Both the position numbers and the translations under genes were made by a program. Under the pieces are notes generated by a model. It had not been told where the DNA came from. It was given only the letters and a program-made list of their open reading frames with translations, and ran no database searches. Positions 1 to 6,518 of a DNA stretch of 33,547 nt are shown piece by piece; the first letter of the stretch is position 1, and each line of letters opens with the position of its first letter. Source of the DNA: a virus; IMG/VR virus record IMGVR_UViG_3300022918_000026, positions 1-33,547 of that record. One strand, 5' to 3'.

Positions 1-105
1 CCCTCGCCGCCACCCCGGCTAGCGTAACGCCGGATGCGGGGGAGCGGAACCGATCGTCACGCTCCCCCGCATCCGGCGTTACGCTAGCCGGGGTGGCGGC
101 GAGGG
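1..105. repeat. 46-bp perfect terminal inverted repeat (fold-back)
   Basis: Bases 1-46 are the exact reverse complement of bases 60-105, separated by a 13-base loop (47-59). I compared both arms base by base and found no mismatch. The repeat lies inside the open reading frame of the first minus-strand gene, and no stop arises through it. It sits exactly at the edge of the sequence, so it could be a chimeric fold-back from amplification or assembly, a real hairpin, or a hairpin-type genome end. The first is the most economical reading. Confidence 0.95.
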
Positions 106-940
106 CAACAATGGCGTCGGCCAAAGCGTCCGGCCCGGCATTCCAATTTCGTTCGACGGCCTGAAGAACCGCCACGCGGTCAATGGGTGGCAAGGCAATG
201 ATCGTTTGCGATGAACGCAGGGCCTCACACAGAGCCGCATCAACTTCCGGCGGAATACTGATCGCGCCGGGGACGGCGCTCGGATCATAGCAGCTACAGT
301 CGTGAGAATATTCCCCGCAGGCGTCGCACAGCACCCGCCCATCCCCCACGGCAGGGGCGGGAGTGGCGGCGGCAAGGGCGAGGCGTTCGATCATGGCAGC
401 GGCGGCTTCACCGTCGCGGTTGGCGGGGCGCATGATCGGCTCGCCGCCCCATGTTTCGCACTTGCCATCTGACGATATGTTGCCGCCACCTATGGTGCGA
501 AGTCCGCTATCGAACTGCTCGCGCAACCGTTCACACAACGCCCGCGCATCGTCGTCAATCTCCGCGCGCGGGGTGGAAAGGGCTGCAATGGCAGCTTCTA
601 GTGTCTCAATATTATGGCGCAGGTCGCCCGTCCCCCAAGGCCGAACACCATTCGGATACGCCGGTTGCTCATTAGGATGATGGGCCGCGATACGCTCAAA
701 TTGAGCGCGCAGATTACGCAGGCCGCTTAGCACTTCCTCCCCGCGCGGTGTCGGGGCTGCGGCAAGGGCAGCGGCGATCCGATGAAGCGCGCTTTCCGCT
801 ACTAAGATGCGCTTCATTTGCTCCCCGTTTACATGATGCCACTTCGACTGATCTAGAGCCTCTTTCAGCTTGGCGAGTTCTACCTCCGCTGCTGTCCTTT
901 CCACCATCTGCTCGCGCGTCTGCAGGCGATCGTCCGTCAT
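1..940 (-). CDS. Partial early protein with CxxC pair, runs off the left edge
   Basis: Reading the minus strand from the ATG at 940-938, at least 313 codons are open with no stop to the window edge. The start overlaps the stop of the upstream gene as ATGA. The N-terminal part is helical and charged (opens MTDDRLQTREQMVER). A cysteine-rich patch, LCDACGEYSHDCSCYD, lies in the second half, followed by a hydrophobic repeat-like segment. The coding sequence passes through the 46-bp fold-back, so the last roughly 35 codons may not be genuine. It is the last visible gene of the minus-strand early operon. I do not recognise the family; it resembles the modular hypothetical proteins of phage accessory operons. 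Confidence 0.75.
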   Translation of the reverse strand, partial: MTDDRLQTREQMVERTAAEVELAKLKEALDQSKWHHVNGEQMKRILVAESALHRIAAALAAAPTPRGEEVLSGLRNLRAQFERIAAHHPNEQPAYPNGVRPWGTGDLRHNIETLEAAIAALSTPRAEIDDDARALCERLREQFDSGLRTIGGGNISSDGKCETWGGEPIMRPANRDGEAAAAMIERLALAAATPAPAVGDGRVLCDACGEYSHDCSCYDPSAVPGAISIPPEVDAALCEALRSSQTIIALPPIDRVAVLQAVERNWNAGPDALADAIVALAATPASVTPDAGERDDRFRSPASGVTLAGVAAR

Positions 941-1218
941 GCGGGGTCTCCTTCGTTCGTGGTGGGGCGGGGTGTTGGTGGGTCGGGCAGCGGTTGCCAT
1001 GCGAACGGTGGGCCGTACGTCTCATCGATCGAGCAGGCGTGGTATTCGCCGTCGCTGGTGTTCGCCCACCACCACTCGCCACCATTGCTTGCCGGGTTAT
1101 AGAACGCTTCACCGACGATTGGCGGGGCACCATCAGATGCGTGCGCGGCGACGACGACGCCCATTTCCGATCGCGGGTCGGCGATTGCTGCCAGCATGTC
1201 GAAGTTCCAATCGCTCAC
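937..1218 (-). CDS. Small hypothetical phage protein
   Basis: This 93-residue protein most likely starts at the GTG at 1218-1216, because an AGGAGAG ribosome binding site lies about 7 bases upstream and the start overlaps the end of the previous gene. A longer in-frame ATG exists at 1272 but would overlap that gene by almost 60 bases. The protein contains SDWNFDML near the N terminus, a central NGGEWWWANTSDGEYHAC patch and a proline-rich tail. The stop overlaps the next start as ATGA, so translation is coupled. Function unknown. Confidence 0.7.
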   Translation of the reverse strand: MSDWNFDMLAAIADPRSEMGVVVAAHASDGAPPIVGEAFYNPASNGGEWWWANTSDGEYHACSIDETYGPPFAWQPLPDPPTPRPTTNEGDPA

Positions 1219-1430
1219 ATCTTCTCTCCTGTGGTGCGCGACTGCGCGGATAGGAATGCACGGGCGGCCCACTGGCGGCGGGCGTCATTGCCACATGCGC
1301 AGCGGCAGAAAGACAGCGTTCGCGGTCCTATTCCATTCCAGAACCCGCCACACACCGTCTCAACGAAGCCGCTGTCGTCGCACCGCTCGCACGCTTCCCC
1401 TGCCAGGTCCGATTGCGGCGGGGTCAGCAT
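1215..1430 (-). CDS. Small cysteine-rich (zinc-ribbon-like) protein
   Basis: A 71-residue protein with six cysteines: CERC near residue 14, VCGG in the middle and CRCACG further on. The spacing looks like a small zinc-binding fold of the DnaJ central-domain kind, but I cannot name a family. It starts at ATG 1430, overlapping the upstream stop as ATGCTGA, and ends at the start of the next gene. It belongs to the coupled minus-strand operon. The zinc-binding role is inferred from the cysteine pattern only. Confidence 0.65.
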   Translation of the reverse strand: MLTPPQSDLAGEACERCDDSGFVETVCGGFWNGIGPRTLSFCRCACGNDARRQWAARAFLSAQSRTTGEKM

Positions 1431-1753
1431 GACTGCATCCGGCGTAGATTGGCCTTCCGAGCGGCCTTTACCTTGGAGTGCTTGCTAGTCGGCACGCTGG
1501 AGGGTTTGCCCCGATAGCGGCCTATGCGCGGGAGACGCCGGATAGGGCTGCGATTGTTCAATACGCTGCGGATCGACCGCAACTCTTCGAACGGATCGTC
1601 GAACAGCATGATGGGGCTGTAGGACCGTTGCCGAGCAAGGATTTCCATCACTCCAGCGCCCATGCCGCTTCCAAGGACCAAAGACAGCAAACCGGGAGCC
1701 TCTCGCCCCTCCAGCGCCGCGCGCGTGGGTTTCGATTGGGTGGGGTTGATCAT
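1424..1753 (-). CDS. Small basic hypothetical protein
   Basis: A 109-residue protein that begins within the last codons of the methyltransferase gene (ATGA overlap at 1750-1753) and ends overlapping the next gene. The first half has a glycine-rich hydrophobic stretch (LLSLVLGSGMGAGVMEIL). The second half is strongly basic, with many arginines and lysines up to the C terminus, suggesting nucleic-acid contact. No catalytic motif is visible. Coupling to the methyltransferase suggests co-expression, not necessarily a shared function. Confidence 0.6.
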   Translation of the reverse strand: MINPTQSKPTRAALEGREAPGLLSLVLGSGMGAGVMEILARQRSYSPIMLFDDPFEELRSIRSVLNNRSPIRRLPRIGRYRGKPSSVPTSKHSKVKAARKANLRRMQSC

Positions 1754-2799
1754 GATGCTATCTCCGTATCCATCAGGGCACCGAGGACTTCCGCCGCGAG
1801 GACGGGCGAGATTGCATTGCCCGCCACGCGCCAGAGACCCACTCGGCCGGGAAGCCCATCAACCAGCAAGGGAATGCCGGGTTGGGTGCGCCGCGCTTTG
1901 CCGTCGTGGCAGGTGAGCCATTCGTGTCCGGACCAGAAGGAACCGTTTCGGCGGAGTGCGCCATGTAATCGTTTAGCACCGCCATCCCATGCCCCTGCGC
2001 CTTCTTCGCCGCCACGTATTCCGGTGTATGCGGGGGCATCCCGTCTCGCGCGCATGGGGTTGGCCAATTCGCCACCATCTGGCGCGGCAACTGATCGATC
2101 CTCGATCGTCCGTCCGGTCGGACTGTCGCCATCCCGGCGCTGTCCTTCCAGTCGCGAGCCGAGGGCGTTACCCAAGGTGACGCTGCCACCATGTGGTCCT
2201 GCAGATTGACCTGATGCCCGCTCGTCAACCGCGCCGCGCCCTTCGCGGGATCGCTGTAACTGCCCCCGCCCTTCTGCCGCGTCTGCGGTGTCGGCCAAGT
2301 CGAGTGCGACCCAGTATTGCCTTGATCGGATATGGGGGGCGTCCACGGCGCAAGCCGGGATATCGACTGCCCGGCTGGCGTAACCTTCTCCCGCCAGATC
2401 AGCGCGCACTCCGTCGAACCAACCATAGCCAGCCTTTCCCGCAACCTGCTCTCCCACGAGGACAGGGGGCCGTCTGGCACCGGCGAGGCGAAGGATGTCG
2501 GGCCACAAATGCCGTACGTCGTCAGTACCGCCGCCCTTGCCTGCGACCGAGAACGGCTGGCAGGGACAGGAAGCGGTCCAAAGAGGTCGTTCGTCGGGCC
2601 ATCCTGCCATGCGGGCTGCGACGGACCAGAGCCCGCCTCCGGCAAAGAAATGGCATTGCGTGAAGCCGATAAGGTCATCTGGTTGAACCTCGATAATGGA
2701 ACGGGTGTCGATTTCGCCGGGTGCGATCACACCGTCAGCGATCAGGGCGCGAAGGATCAGGACGGCGTCTGCGTCGATCTCGTTGTAATACGCGCTCAC
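1750..2799 (-). CDS. DNA (cytosine-5) methyltransferase, Dcm type, orphan
   Basis: This 349-residue enzyme should transfer a methyl group from S-adenosylmethionine to cytosine C5. Seen in order: motif I (FFAGGG, about residues 51-56), motif IV with the catalytic cysteine (CPCQPFS, 78-84), an EQV in place of the usual motif VI ENV (117-119), motif VIII RSRQYW (158-163), a long low-conservation region of about 130 residues where target recognition is expected, and motif X GNAISP (about 327-332). No restriction endonuclease gene adjoins it, so it is probably an orphan phage enzyme protecting phage DNA or acting in regulation. EQV also occurs in phage members as I remember them. It is coupled by ATGA overlaps on both sides. 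Much of the gene is open in a second frame (1773-2678). Confidence 0.92.
   Translation of the reverse strand: MSAYYNEIDADAVLILRALIADGVIAPGEIDTRSIIEVQPDDLIGFTQCHFFAGGGLWSVAARMAGWPDERPLWTASCPCQPFSVAGKGGGTDDVRHLWPDILRLAGARRPPVLVGEQVAGKAGYGWFDGVRADLAGEGYASRAVDIPACAVDAPHIRSRQYWVALDLADTADAAEGRGQLQRSREGRGAVDERASGQSAGPHGGSVTLGNALGSRLEGQRRDGDSPTGRTIEDRSVAAPDGGELANPMRARRDAPAYTGIRGGEEGAGAWDGGAKRLHGALRRNGSFWSGHEWLTCHDGKARRTQPGIPLLVDGLPGRVGLWRVAGNAISPVLAAEVLGALMDTEIAS
1773..2678 (-). other. Long alternative-frame ORF nested in the methyltransferase gene
   Basis: An uninterrupted 301-codon ORF with its own ATG lies in another frame of the same strand, entirely inside the methyltransferase gene. Its product contains repeated WPTP/WVTP boxes (WPTPQTRQK, WVTPSARDWKD, WPTPCARDG), an early YGICGPTSFAS stretch and a late CWLMGFPAEW stretch. 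I remember very similar sequences annotated as stand-alone phage proteins. The boxes are the frame-shifted image of methyltransferase segments such as LADTAD and LGNALGSRLEG. Either a true dual-coding gene exists or the second frame is kept open by constraint on the first. No clear ribosome binding site decides. Confidence 0.4.
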
Positions 2800-3098
2800 C
2801 GTGCCACCTCGCCGCCAGGGGATGGGGACGGGGAGGCATTGCGGACGGGGCGTATCCGGCTAAGGGCGCGATAGATGATCGTCAGCGTGTGCTGGTTCAC
2901 TCTGTCACGCTCGATGGCATCGCGAACAAGCTGCAGAGCGTTCAGCATCCGATCGCGGTCCCCTTCCGCCTGATCAAGCCGCGCCCACAACTCGGCAAAG
3001 GATGGCTCTCTGCCGAGGCGCGTCATGATCGCGCGCGCCGTCTTGTTCAGCGGCCCGTTGCAGGCCCAGCACTGCAGATCGCCCGTTGCCCCGCTCAT
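2796..3098 (-). CDS. Small hypothetical protein with N-terminal CxxC
   Basis: A 100-residue protein starting at ATG 3098, overlapping the stop of the gene before it, and ending as ATGA over the methyltransferase start. It opens with LQCWACNGPL, a CxxC knuckle that could bind zinc with another partner, followed by a predicted helical region (FAELWARLDQAEGDRDRML) and a proline- and serine-rich tail. The family is not recognised. Its position directly ahead of the methyltransferase implies co-translation. Confidence 0.65.
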   Translation of the reverse strand: MSGATGDLQCWACNGPLNKTARAIMTRLGREPSFAELWARLDQAEGDRDRMLNALQLVRDAIERDRVNQHTLTIIYRALSRIRPVRNASPSPSPGGEVAR

Positions 3099-3253
3099 GC
3101 TGCACCGCCCGGCGCCAAGGTGGCAACGTTAGGAACTATTGCAAACGCCTCGCCAATACCGCGACGGCGGCGTTCGGCAATGATGCGAGCAACAAGCGCG
3201 CGGTCAACTTGGACAAGAACCAAAGCTGATTTAGGACTGATAGCTTCTAGCAT
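3095..3253 (-). CDS. 52-residue hypothetical protein
   Basis: Translation from ATG 3253 gives 52 residues ending at a TGA that overlaps the next start as ATGA. An AGGAA-type ribosome binding site lies about 7 bases upstream. The sequence starts MLEAISPKSALVLVQ and carries a basic patch (IIAERRRRGIG). The perfect overlap with the following gene and the ribosome binding site are the main support. Function unknown. Confidence 0.55.
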   Translation of the reverse strand: MLEAISPKSALVLVQVDRALVARIIAERRRRGIGEAFAIVPNVATLAPGGAA

Positions 3254-3423
3254 TTTTCTATTCCTAATTGCTGGTCAACCCGCGCAGCCCCGTAGCGATC
3301 GTGTCCCGCAGTTGCGTCAATCGCGTCGGGACGGAAGATGGAGGCTAGGGCGAACGTGGTGAGGATGCCTACGATGCACAGCAGCGGGATCAGATGCGCG
3401 TGGCGCTCGATGAACTTCAGCAT
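3247..3423 (-). CDS. Small single-pass membrane protein
   Basis: A 58-residue protein starting at ATG 3423, overlapping the upstream stop as ATGCTGA and overlapping the downstream start by 7 bases. Residues about 11-30 (LIPLLCIVGILTTFALASIF) form one clear transmembrane helix after a short basic N terminus; the rest is hydrophilic. A small inner-membrane protein in an early phage operon could act in host takeover, superinfection exclusion or lysis control, but nothing in the sequence decides. Confidence 0.6.
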   Translation of the reverse strand: MLKFIERHAHLIPLLCIVGILTTFALASIFRPDAIDATAGHDRYGAARVDQQLGIEKC

Positions 3424-3959
3424 GGCGATACCGCGCGGTAGGCAACGATGTTGCCGACGAAAGGCCCGTCAAAGCCTTCTGTGTGAAGCCAGTCGTAATG
3501 ATCGGCGCTAAGGTCATTGTCGCTGACAACGCCGCTGAGAAAGCGCACCTCTACGATCGCGCCATCCGATACTGGACATTCACCGCCCGTCCAATCGATC
3601 CATGCGCCGTGCTGCTGCCCCTCCTGATCCAGAGAAGCGGGGGCGGCGAGGGCGCGACGTGCCACGAGCGACGCTGACGAGCTTGTGTCGTTCGAGATGA
3701 TCAGTTCCAACGCCACCCGCTGCCGTTCGCATTGGGCTTGGAGGGTGGAGGTGGCGGCTATGCGGGCGGCGGCGTACGACTGCACGACCGGGTGTTCGTC
3801 CCAGATGCCTTGCATGATCCCGCGCGAGAACCCGTCAACGAAGAACTGCATTGCAGTGCCGTCCTTGGTTTCCCATTCTGCGGTTGCATCGCGCTGCCAG
3901 CGTACGATTGCCGCTGCTGCCGTGCGGTCGGCCTCGATCACTGCGACCAGCTTACCCAC
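3417..3959 (-). CDS. Modular phage accessory protein with C-terminal WTGGECPV domain
   Basis: I place the start at GTG 3959, since GGAGGGG lies six bases upstream and this overlaps the previous stop by only a few bases; a longer in-frame ATG at 4040 would bury the preceding gene's end. The product is 180 residues. The N-terminal half is helical. The last 60 residues hold HGAWIDWTGGECPV, an acidic middle and IVAYRAV at the end, a module I remember from many phage early-region hypothetical proteins, where it is attached to varied N-terminal parts. Biochemical role unknown. Confidence 0.7.
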   Translation of the reverse strand: MGKLVAVIEADRTAAAAIVRWQRDATAEWETKDGTAMQFFVDGFSRGIMQGIWDEHPVVQSYAAARIAATSTLQAQCERQRVALELIISNDTSSSASLVARRALAAPASLDQEGQQHGAWIDWTGGECPVSDGAIVEVRFLSGVVSDNDLSADHYDWLHTEGFDGPFVGNIVAYRAVSPC

Positions 3960-4251
3960 GATCAGCCCCTCCCACAGCAGCCTCAGCCGCGTTGATTTCG
4001 AGTGTGGCGATTGTCGTACGCGCCACTTCCCGCGCCTCATCGACAGCCACGGAACAGGCGTTCAGCACGGCGCGATGACGACGCTCACCGGCCGCCATGA
4101 ACTGCTGGTGCGTGGCCTCGGCATCGGCCAGGTATCCGTCGAACAGGCGACTCAGACGAACGCCGGCCGCTGCTACAGATGCTGCGATCTCGGCTGGTGT
4201 TGCCTCAATCGCCACCGACTCCCGCACGGCTTGGCTGGTGAAGGCGCTCAT
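3952..4251 (-). CDS. Helical hypothetical protein
   Basis: A 99-residue, alanine-rich, almost entirely helical protein that begins at ATG 4251 as an ATGA overlap and ends inside the start region of the next gene. The heptad-like pattern through FMAAGERRHRAVLNACSV and the following segment suggests a coiled coil. No known motif. It is coupled on both sides within the early operon. Confidence 0.65.
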   Translation of the reverse strand: MSAFTSQAVRESVAIEATPAEIAASVAAAGVRLSRLFDGYLADAEATHQQFMAAGERRHRAVLNACSVAVDEAREVARTTIATLEINAAEAAVGGADRG

Positions 4252-4580
4252 GATGCTGCTCGGGCTAGGGCGGCTGCTTCACGCAGCTTGGCAACTACCT
4301 CGGCTTGGGTGCGTTCGGGGGCGTCGTTCCATGCGGCAAGGGTTTCCTCGCCCTTTTCTATAAAGCGGCTAGCCAAATAGGTGGTCGAGTTGAAATCGCA
4401 GTTCGCCCCACCGACCTGCGCGATTGCGCCATACAAGCACCAGCACACAGCGTCCTTATGCGGCGCGAATACAACTTGCCCGTCTGCCGTTCGGGCGCTT
4501 TCACCCTGCGTCCATTTGCCTTCCGGCTCGATCAAATCGGCCGCACGCTCCAGCACATCAGCAATGGTCAAATCGGTCAT
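4248..4580 (-). CDS. DUF6197-like phage protein
   Basis: This 110-residue protein has an N-terminal helix of the type VLERAADLIEPEGKWTQG, a central AVCWCLYGAIAQ segment and a C-terminal WNDAPERTQAEVVAKLREAA helix. That layout matches what I remember as DUF6197, a widespread family of phage and actinobacterial proteins with no assigned activity. The CWC residues and two later cysteine/aspartate positions could hold a metal, but this is a guess. It is joined by ATGA to the next gene. Confidence 0.7.
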   Translation of the reverse strand: MTDLTIADVLERAADLIEPEGKWTQGESARTADGQVVFAPHKDAVCWCLYGAIAQVGGANCDFNSTTYLASRFIEKGEETLAAWNDAPERTQAEVVAKLREAAALARAAS

Positions 4581-4831
4581 GAGTAAGCTCCCGAAAAATA
4601 AGGATCGCTGCCAGCAACAGCCTCACCCGCATCCCAGCGCGCACAAGCAGCCTCGCGACGCAGCGCCACACGGTCAGCATCGGCCTGACGCGACAGCATC
4701 GGCGCAACACGGGCGGACATCGCCGCCAGTTGCTCGTCCGACACGCCGGCCATCAGCTGGTGCACAGTCGCATCTGCCGACTGGTCATCATTGTAAAAGT
4801 AGGTGTTGCCGACTAGGCGGGCGGGGGTCAT
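4577..4831 (-). CDS. Small hypothetical protein
   Basis: An 84-residue protein from ATG 4831 (ATGA overlap with the upstream gene) to a TGA overlapping the following start. It has an N-terminal VGNTYFYNDD segment, a helical middle rich in alanine and arginine, and a short aromatic tail (PYFSGAYS). The family is not recognised. Coupling and a coding-like amino-acid composition support it. Confidence 0.6.
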   Translation of the reverse strand: MTPARLVGNTYFYNDDQSADATVHQLMAGVSDEQLAAMSARVAPMLSRQADADRVALRREAACARWDAGEAVAGSDPYFSGAYS

Positions 4832-5280
4832 GACGCGCGGGCTTTGGCTAGGGCGGCGCGGGCTTTAGCGACCAGTTCCTTGGCGAACGGGTCACCGACT
4901 TCAATGCGATCAATGCAATCCTCAAACATTACAGCCAGATCGATCGCGTTGTTCGCCCGGCGGTTCAGTTCGCCAATCGCCTTCATGCGACGTTCGTGGC
5001 CCATGCTCGTGGACCGAAGCGCGCAATCCGCATCCCACAATTCGGCGCGCATCTGCGTGTTCTCACGCTCCAGCATTTTGATATGCACGCTGAGGTTGTG
5101 GTCGAGGTTTTCGGCTAGGTAATCCTGCGCCGTACTCATGACGGTATCGTAGAACTCGTCGGCAGCTTTCCGCACGATCGGGGCTAGCTTCTCCGCGTCG
5201 AGATCTGTGAGCAGGGCTGTGATGCGCGCCACGTCGAATGGCTCACCACCGCTGAGTGTGGGGGAACGATCTAGCGTCAT
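4828..5280 (-). CDS. Coiled-coil hypothetical protein
   Basis: A 150-residue protein rich in acidic and basic residues with long helices. A heptad pattern runs through IKMLERENTQMRAELWDADC, a likely coiled coil, and a C-terminal alanine/lysine helix ends the protein. It overlaps both neighbours by four bases. Such coiled-coil proteins are common in phage early operons; no function can be assigned from the sequence. Confidence 0.65.
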   Translation of the reverse strand: MTLDRSPTLSGGEPFDVARITALLTDLDAEKLAPIVRKAADEFYDTVMSTAQDYLAENLDHNLSVHIKMLERENTQMRAELWDADCALRSTSMGHERRMKAIGELNRRANNAIDLAVMFEDCIDRIEVGDPFAKELVAKARAALAKARAS

Positions 5281-5750
5281 GCGGAAGTGACCCGAGCGGC
5301 GATGATCTGAACCGCTTGGTCGAAGCTAAACGTCGTCTCGCTCAGCCAATCGTCGAAATCGCCAGCTTCCTCCTGTGTGGCCGCGTCATCGTAAATACCG
5401 GGACGCTCATCGCTGATGTAGTCGTCCCGGATGCCGTCTATGATGGCGCGAAGAGTGATCGCGCCGTTGCTGACCGCTCCCATTGCCTCGCCATAATTGG
5501 CGGCAATATGCTTCGGCAGATCTAAACGACAGGACTGGTCGTCTAAATCGCTGACCAGACCCTCCAGCTTGAAAAGTGCGAGCAACGCAGGCTGAGCAGC
5601 CTCTACCCATGCATTGGTGGACCGTAGCTTACCGGGATTGTTGGCGTACTCGGGCTGGACTCCGCCGCGCTCACGGATCGCCGCTTCCTGGCAGTTCGTC
5701 CAATAGTTGTTTACAGATGCAGGAAGCATCTCTGCGGGACCGACGTTCAT
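5277..5750 (-). CDS. Hypothetical early protein
   Basis: A 157-residue acidic protein. It begins MNVGPAEMLPASVNNYW, has a helical middle (LLALFKLEGLVSDLDD) and an acidic region DDAATQEEAGDFDDW before a short hydrophobic end. Small acidic phage proteins can mimic nucleic acid or bind host regulators, but no motif here proves that. It is translationally coupled at both ends with the early operon. Confidence 0.62.
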   Translation of the reverse strand: MNVGPAEMLPASVNNYWTNCQEAAIRERGGVQPEYANNPGKLRSTNAWVEAAQPALLALFKLEGLVSDLDDQSCRLDLPKHIAANYGEAMGAVSNGAITLRAIIDGIRDDYISDERPGIYDDAATQEEAGDFDDWLSETTFSFDQAVQIIAARVTSA

Positions 5751-5959
5751 GCCACATCCTTCCGCGCAAACCGTCCGCCTTCACCGCGAACAGTGTGATG
5801 CTTGGCGACGGCTGCGCGCGGGCTCTTGATCTCGTTCGTGCGGTTCAGCAGCAGCTTGTCGTAGAACTGGTTCGAGTGCTTCAGCTTCTCAGCCAGCGCC
5901 CTCGCCGCATCCCGATCGCGCACGACCGCATCGTATGTCGATTTGCGGACGAAAATCAT
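5747..5959 (-). CDS. Small basic helical protein
   Basis: A 70-residue, lysine- and arginine-rich protein from ATG 5959, ending with TGA over the next ATG. The first 45 residues form a probable coiled coil (VVRDRDAARALAEKLKH); the end is basic and glycine-containing (VRGEGGRFARKDVA). It is related in style, not demonstrably in sequence, to the coiled-coil proteins further down the operon. Function unknown. Confidence 0.6.
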   Translation of the reverse strand: MIFVRKSTYDAVVRDRDAARALAEKLKHSNQFYDKLLLNRTNEIKSPRAAVAKHHTVRGEGGRFARKDVA

Positions 5960-6177
5960 GCTGCCAACGCCCCGGCAAAATGCTTGCTGGTGCCCATCAG
6001 CAAGGTGGCATGCTGCTTGTTGCTGGTGCGCGCTGCCTCGGCGCTGTCGAGCGCGACCTTATTGGCCAGACGCGCGCGGCACTTTGGGCAATCTATGTGC
6101 GCAAAAGGATTTGCGGTGCCGCTGACATCCTCGCAACCGCGAGGAACCTTGCGACCAACCAGGGGATAGTGGTTCAC
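5956..6177 (-). CDS. First gene of the early operon, small CxxC protein
   Basis: A 73-residue protein starting at GTG 6177 with a GGAGCGGA-type ribosome binding site upstream. It contains FAHIDCPKCRARLA, a CxxC in a zinc-ribbon-like context, with one further cysteine near the N terminus. It is the promoter-proximal gene of the minus-strand operon and lies about 35 bases downstream of the predicted transcription start. Such proteins often contact DNA or host proteins; this is inferred from class only. Confidence 0.62.
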   Translation of the reverse strand: MNHYPLVGRKVPRGCEDVSGTANPFAHIDCPKCRARLANKVALDSAEAARTSNKQHATLLMGTSKHFAGALAA

Positions 6178-6218
6178 GTCGTCCGCTCCATCGCTGCGGG
6201 AAGCAGCGTTCTGACTTG

Positions 6219-6247
6219 CTTATGCCGATCGCTGTGAGGGGTGTCAA
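6219..6247 (-). promoter_or_regulatory. Sigma70-like promoter for the minus-strand early operon
   Basis: On the minus strand a perfect TTGACA (6247-6242) is followed by exactly 17 bases and then CATAAG (6224-6219), matching four of six positions of the -10 consensus. Transcription would start near 6212, leaving a leader of about 35 bases before the GTG at 6177. The -35 box overlaps an imperfect dyad, so repression by the divergent HTH protein is plausible. Confidence 0.65.
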
Positions 6248-6260
6248 CAACTGTTCGACA
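6242..6260. promoter_or_regulatory. Candidate operator dyad
   Basis: The 19 bases tgtcaacaactgttcgaca form an imperfect dyad with TGTC/GACA ends and six of nine half-site positions paired. It overlaps the -35 box of the minus-strand promoter and lies 50 bases before the small HTH gene. Size and position fit an operator for a Cro/CI-like dimer. Only one copy is clear. Confidence 0.4.
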
Positions 6261-6311
6261 TTTATTTTCACCGCGCTTGACGCGGCGTAAACATAATGCT
6301 TACAAGGAAAA

Positions 6312-6518
6312 ATGAGCAAACCGCGACACAGCCATTCTGCCTTAATCGACAAGCTCGGTAAGGAAGCCCTTCAAACCACATACGGGCTGCCCCGAGCCAA
6401 TCTTTATGCCTGGCGCACAAGAGGGATACCACACCGATATAGAGTTTCATTCGCTAAACTCGCAGCGATGAACGGCATTGTTGTCCCTGTTGATTTTTTC
6501 GATGGAATGGCAGCATGA
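6312..6518 (+). CDS. Small Cro/CI-like HTH regulator
   Basis: A 68-residue protein with the layout of short phage helix-turn-helix proteins (Cro, YdaS-like or carph-isopro type): an N-terminal helix (ALIDKLGKEAL), a recognition segment (TYGLPRANLYAWRTRGIPHRYR) and a C-terminal helix. The pattern of SxxxxW then GIPxRYR matches what I remember for these repressors. It reads away from the minus-strand operon across a 134-base control region and is preceded by AGGAA. It is joined to the next gene by ATGA. The likely job is switching the divergent promoter; whether activator or repressor is unknown. Confidence 0.72.
   Translation: MSKPRHSHSALIDKLGKEALQTTYGLPRANLYAWRTRGIPHRYRVSFAKLAAMNGIVVPVDFFDGMAA

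Noticed and set aside
79-375. Minus-strand 98-codon ORF at the left end
   Set aside because: It is out of frame with the longer open frame from 940 that carries sensible protein sequence and ATGA coupling.
6277-6306. Plus-strand promoter TTGACG with TTACAA/TACAAG for the small HTH gene
   Set aside because: The -10 is poor and the transcription start would coincide with the ATG; a leaderless transcript is possible but not supported enough to list.
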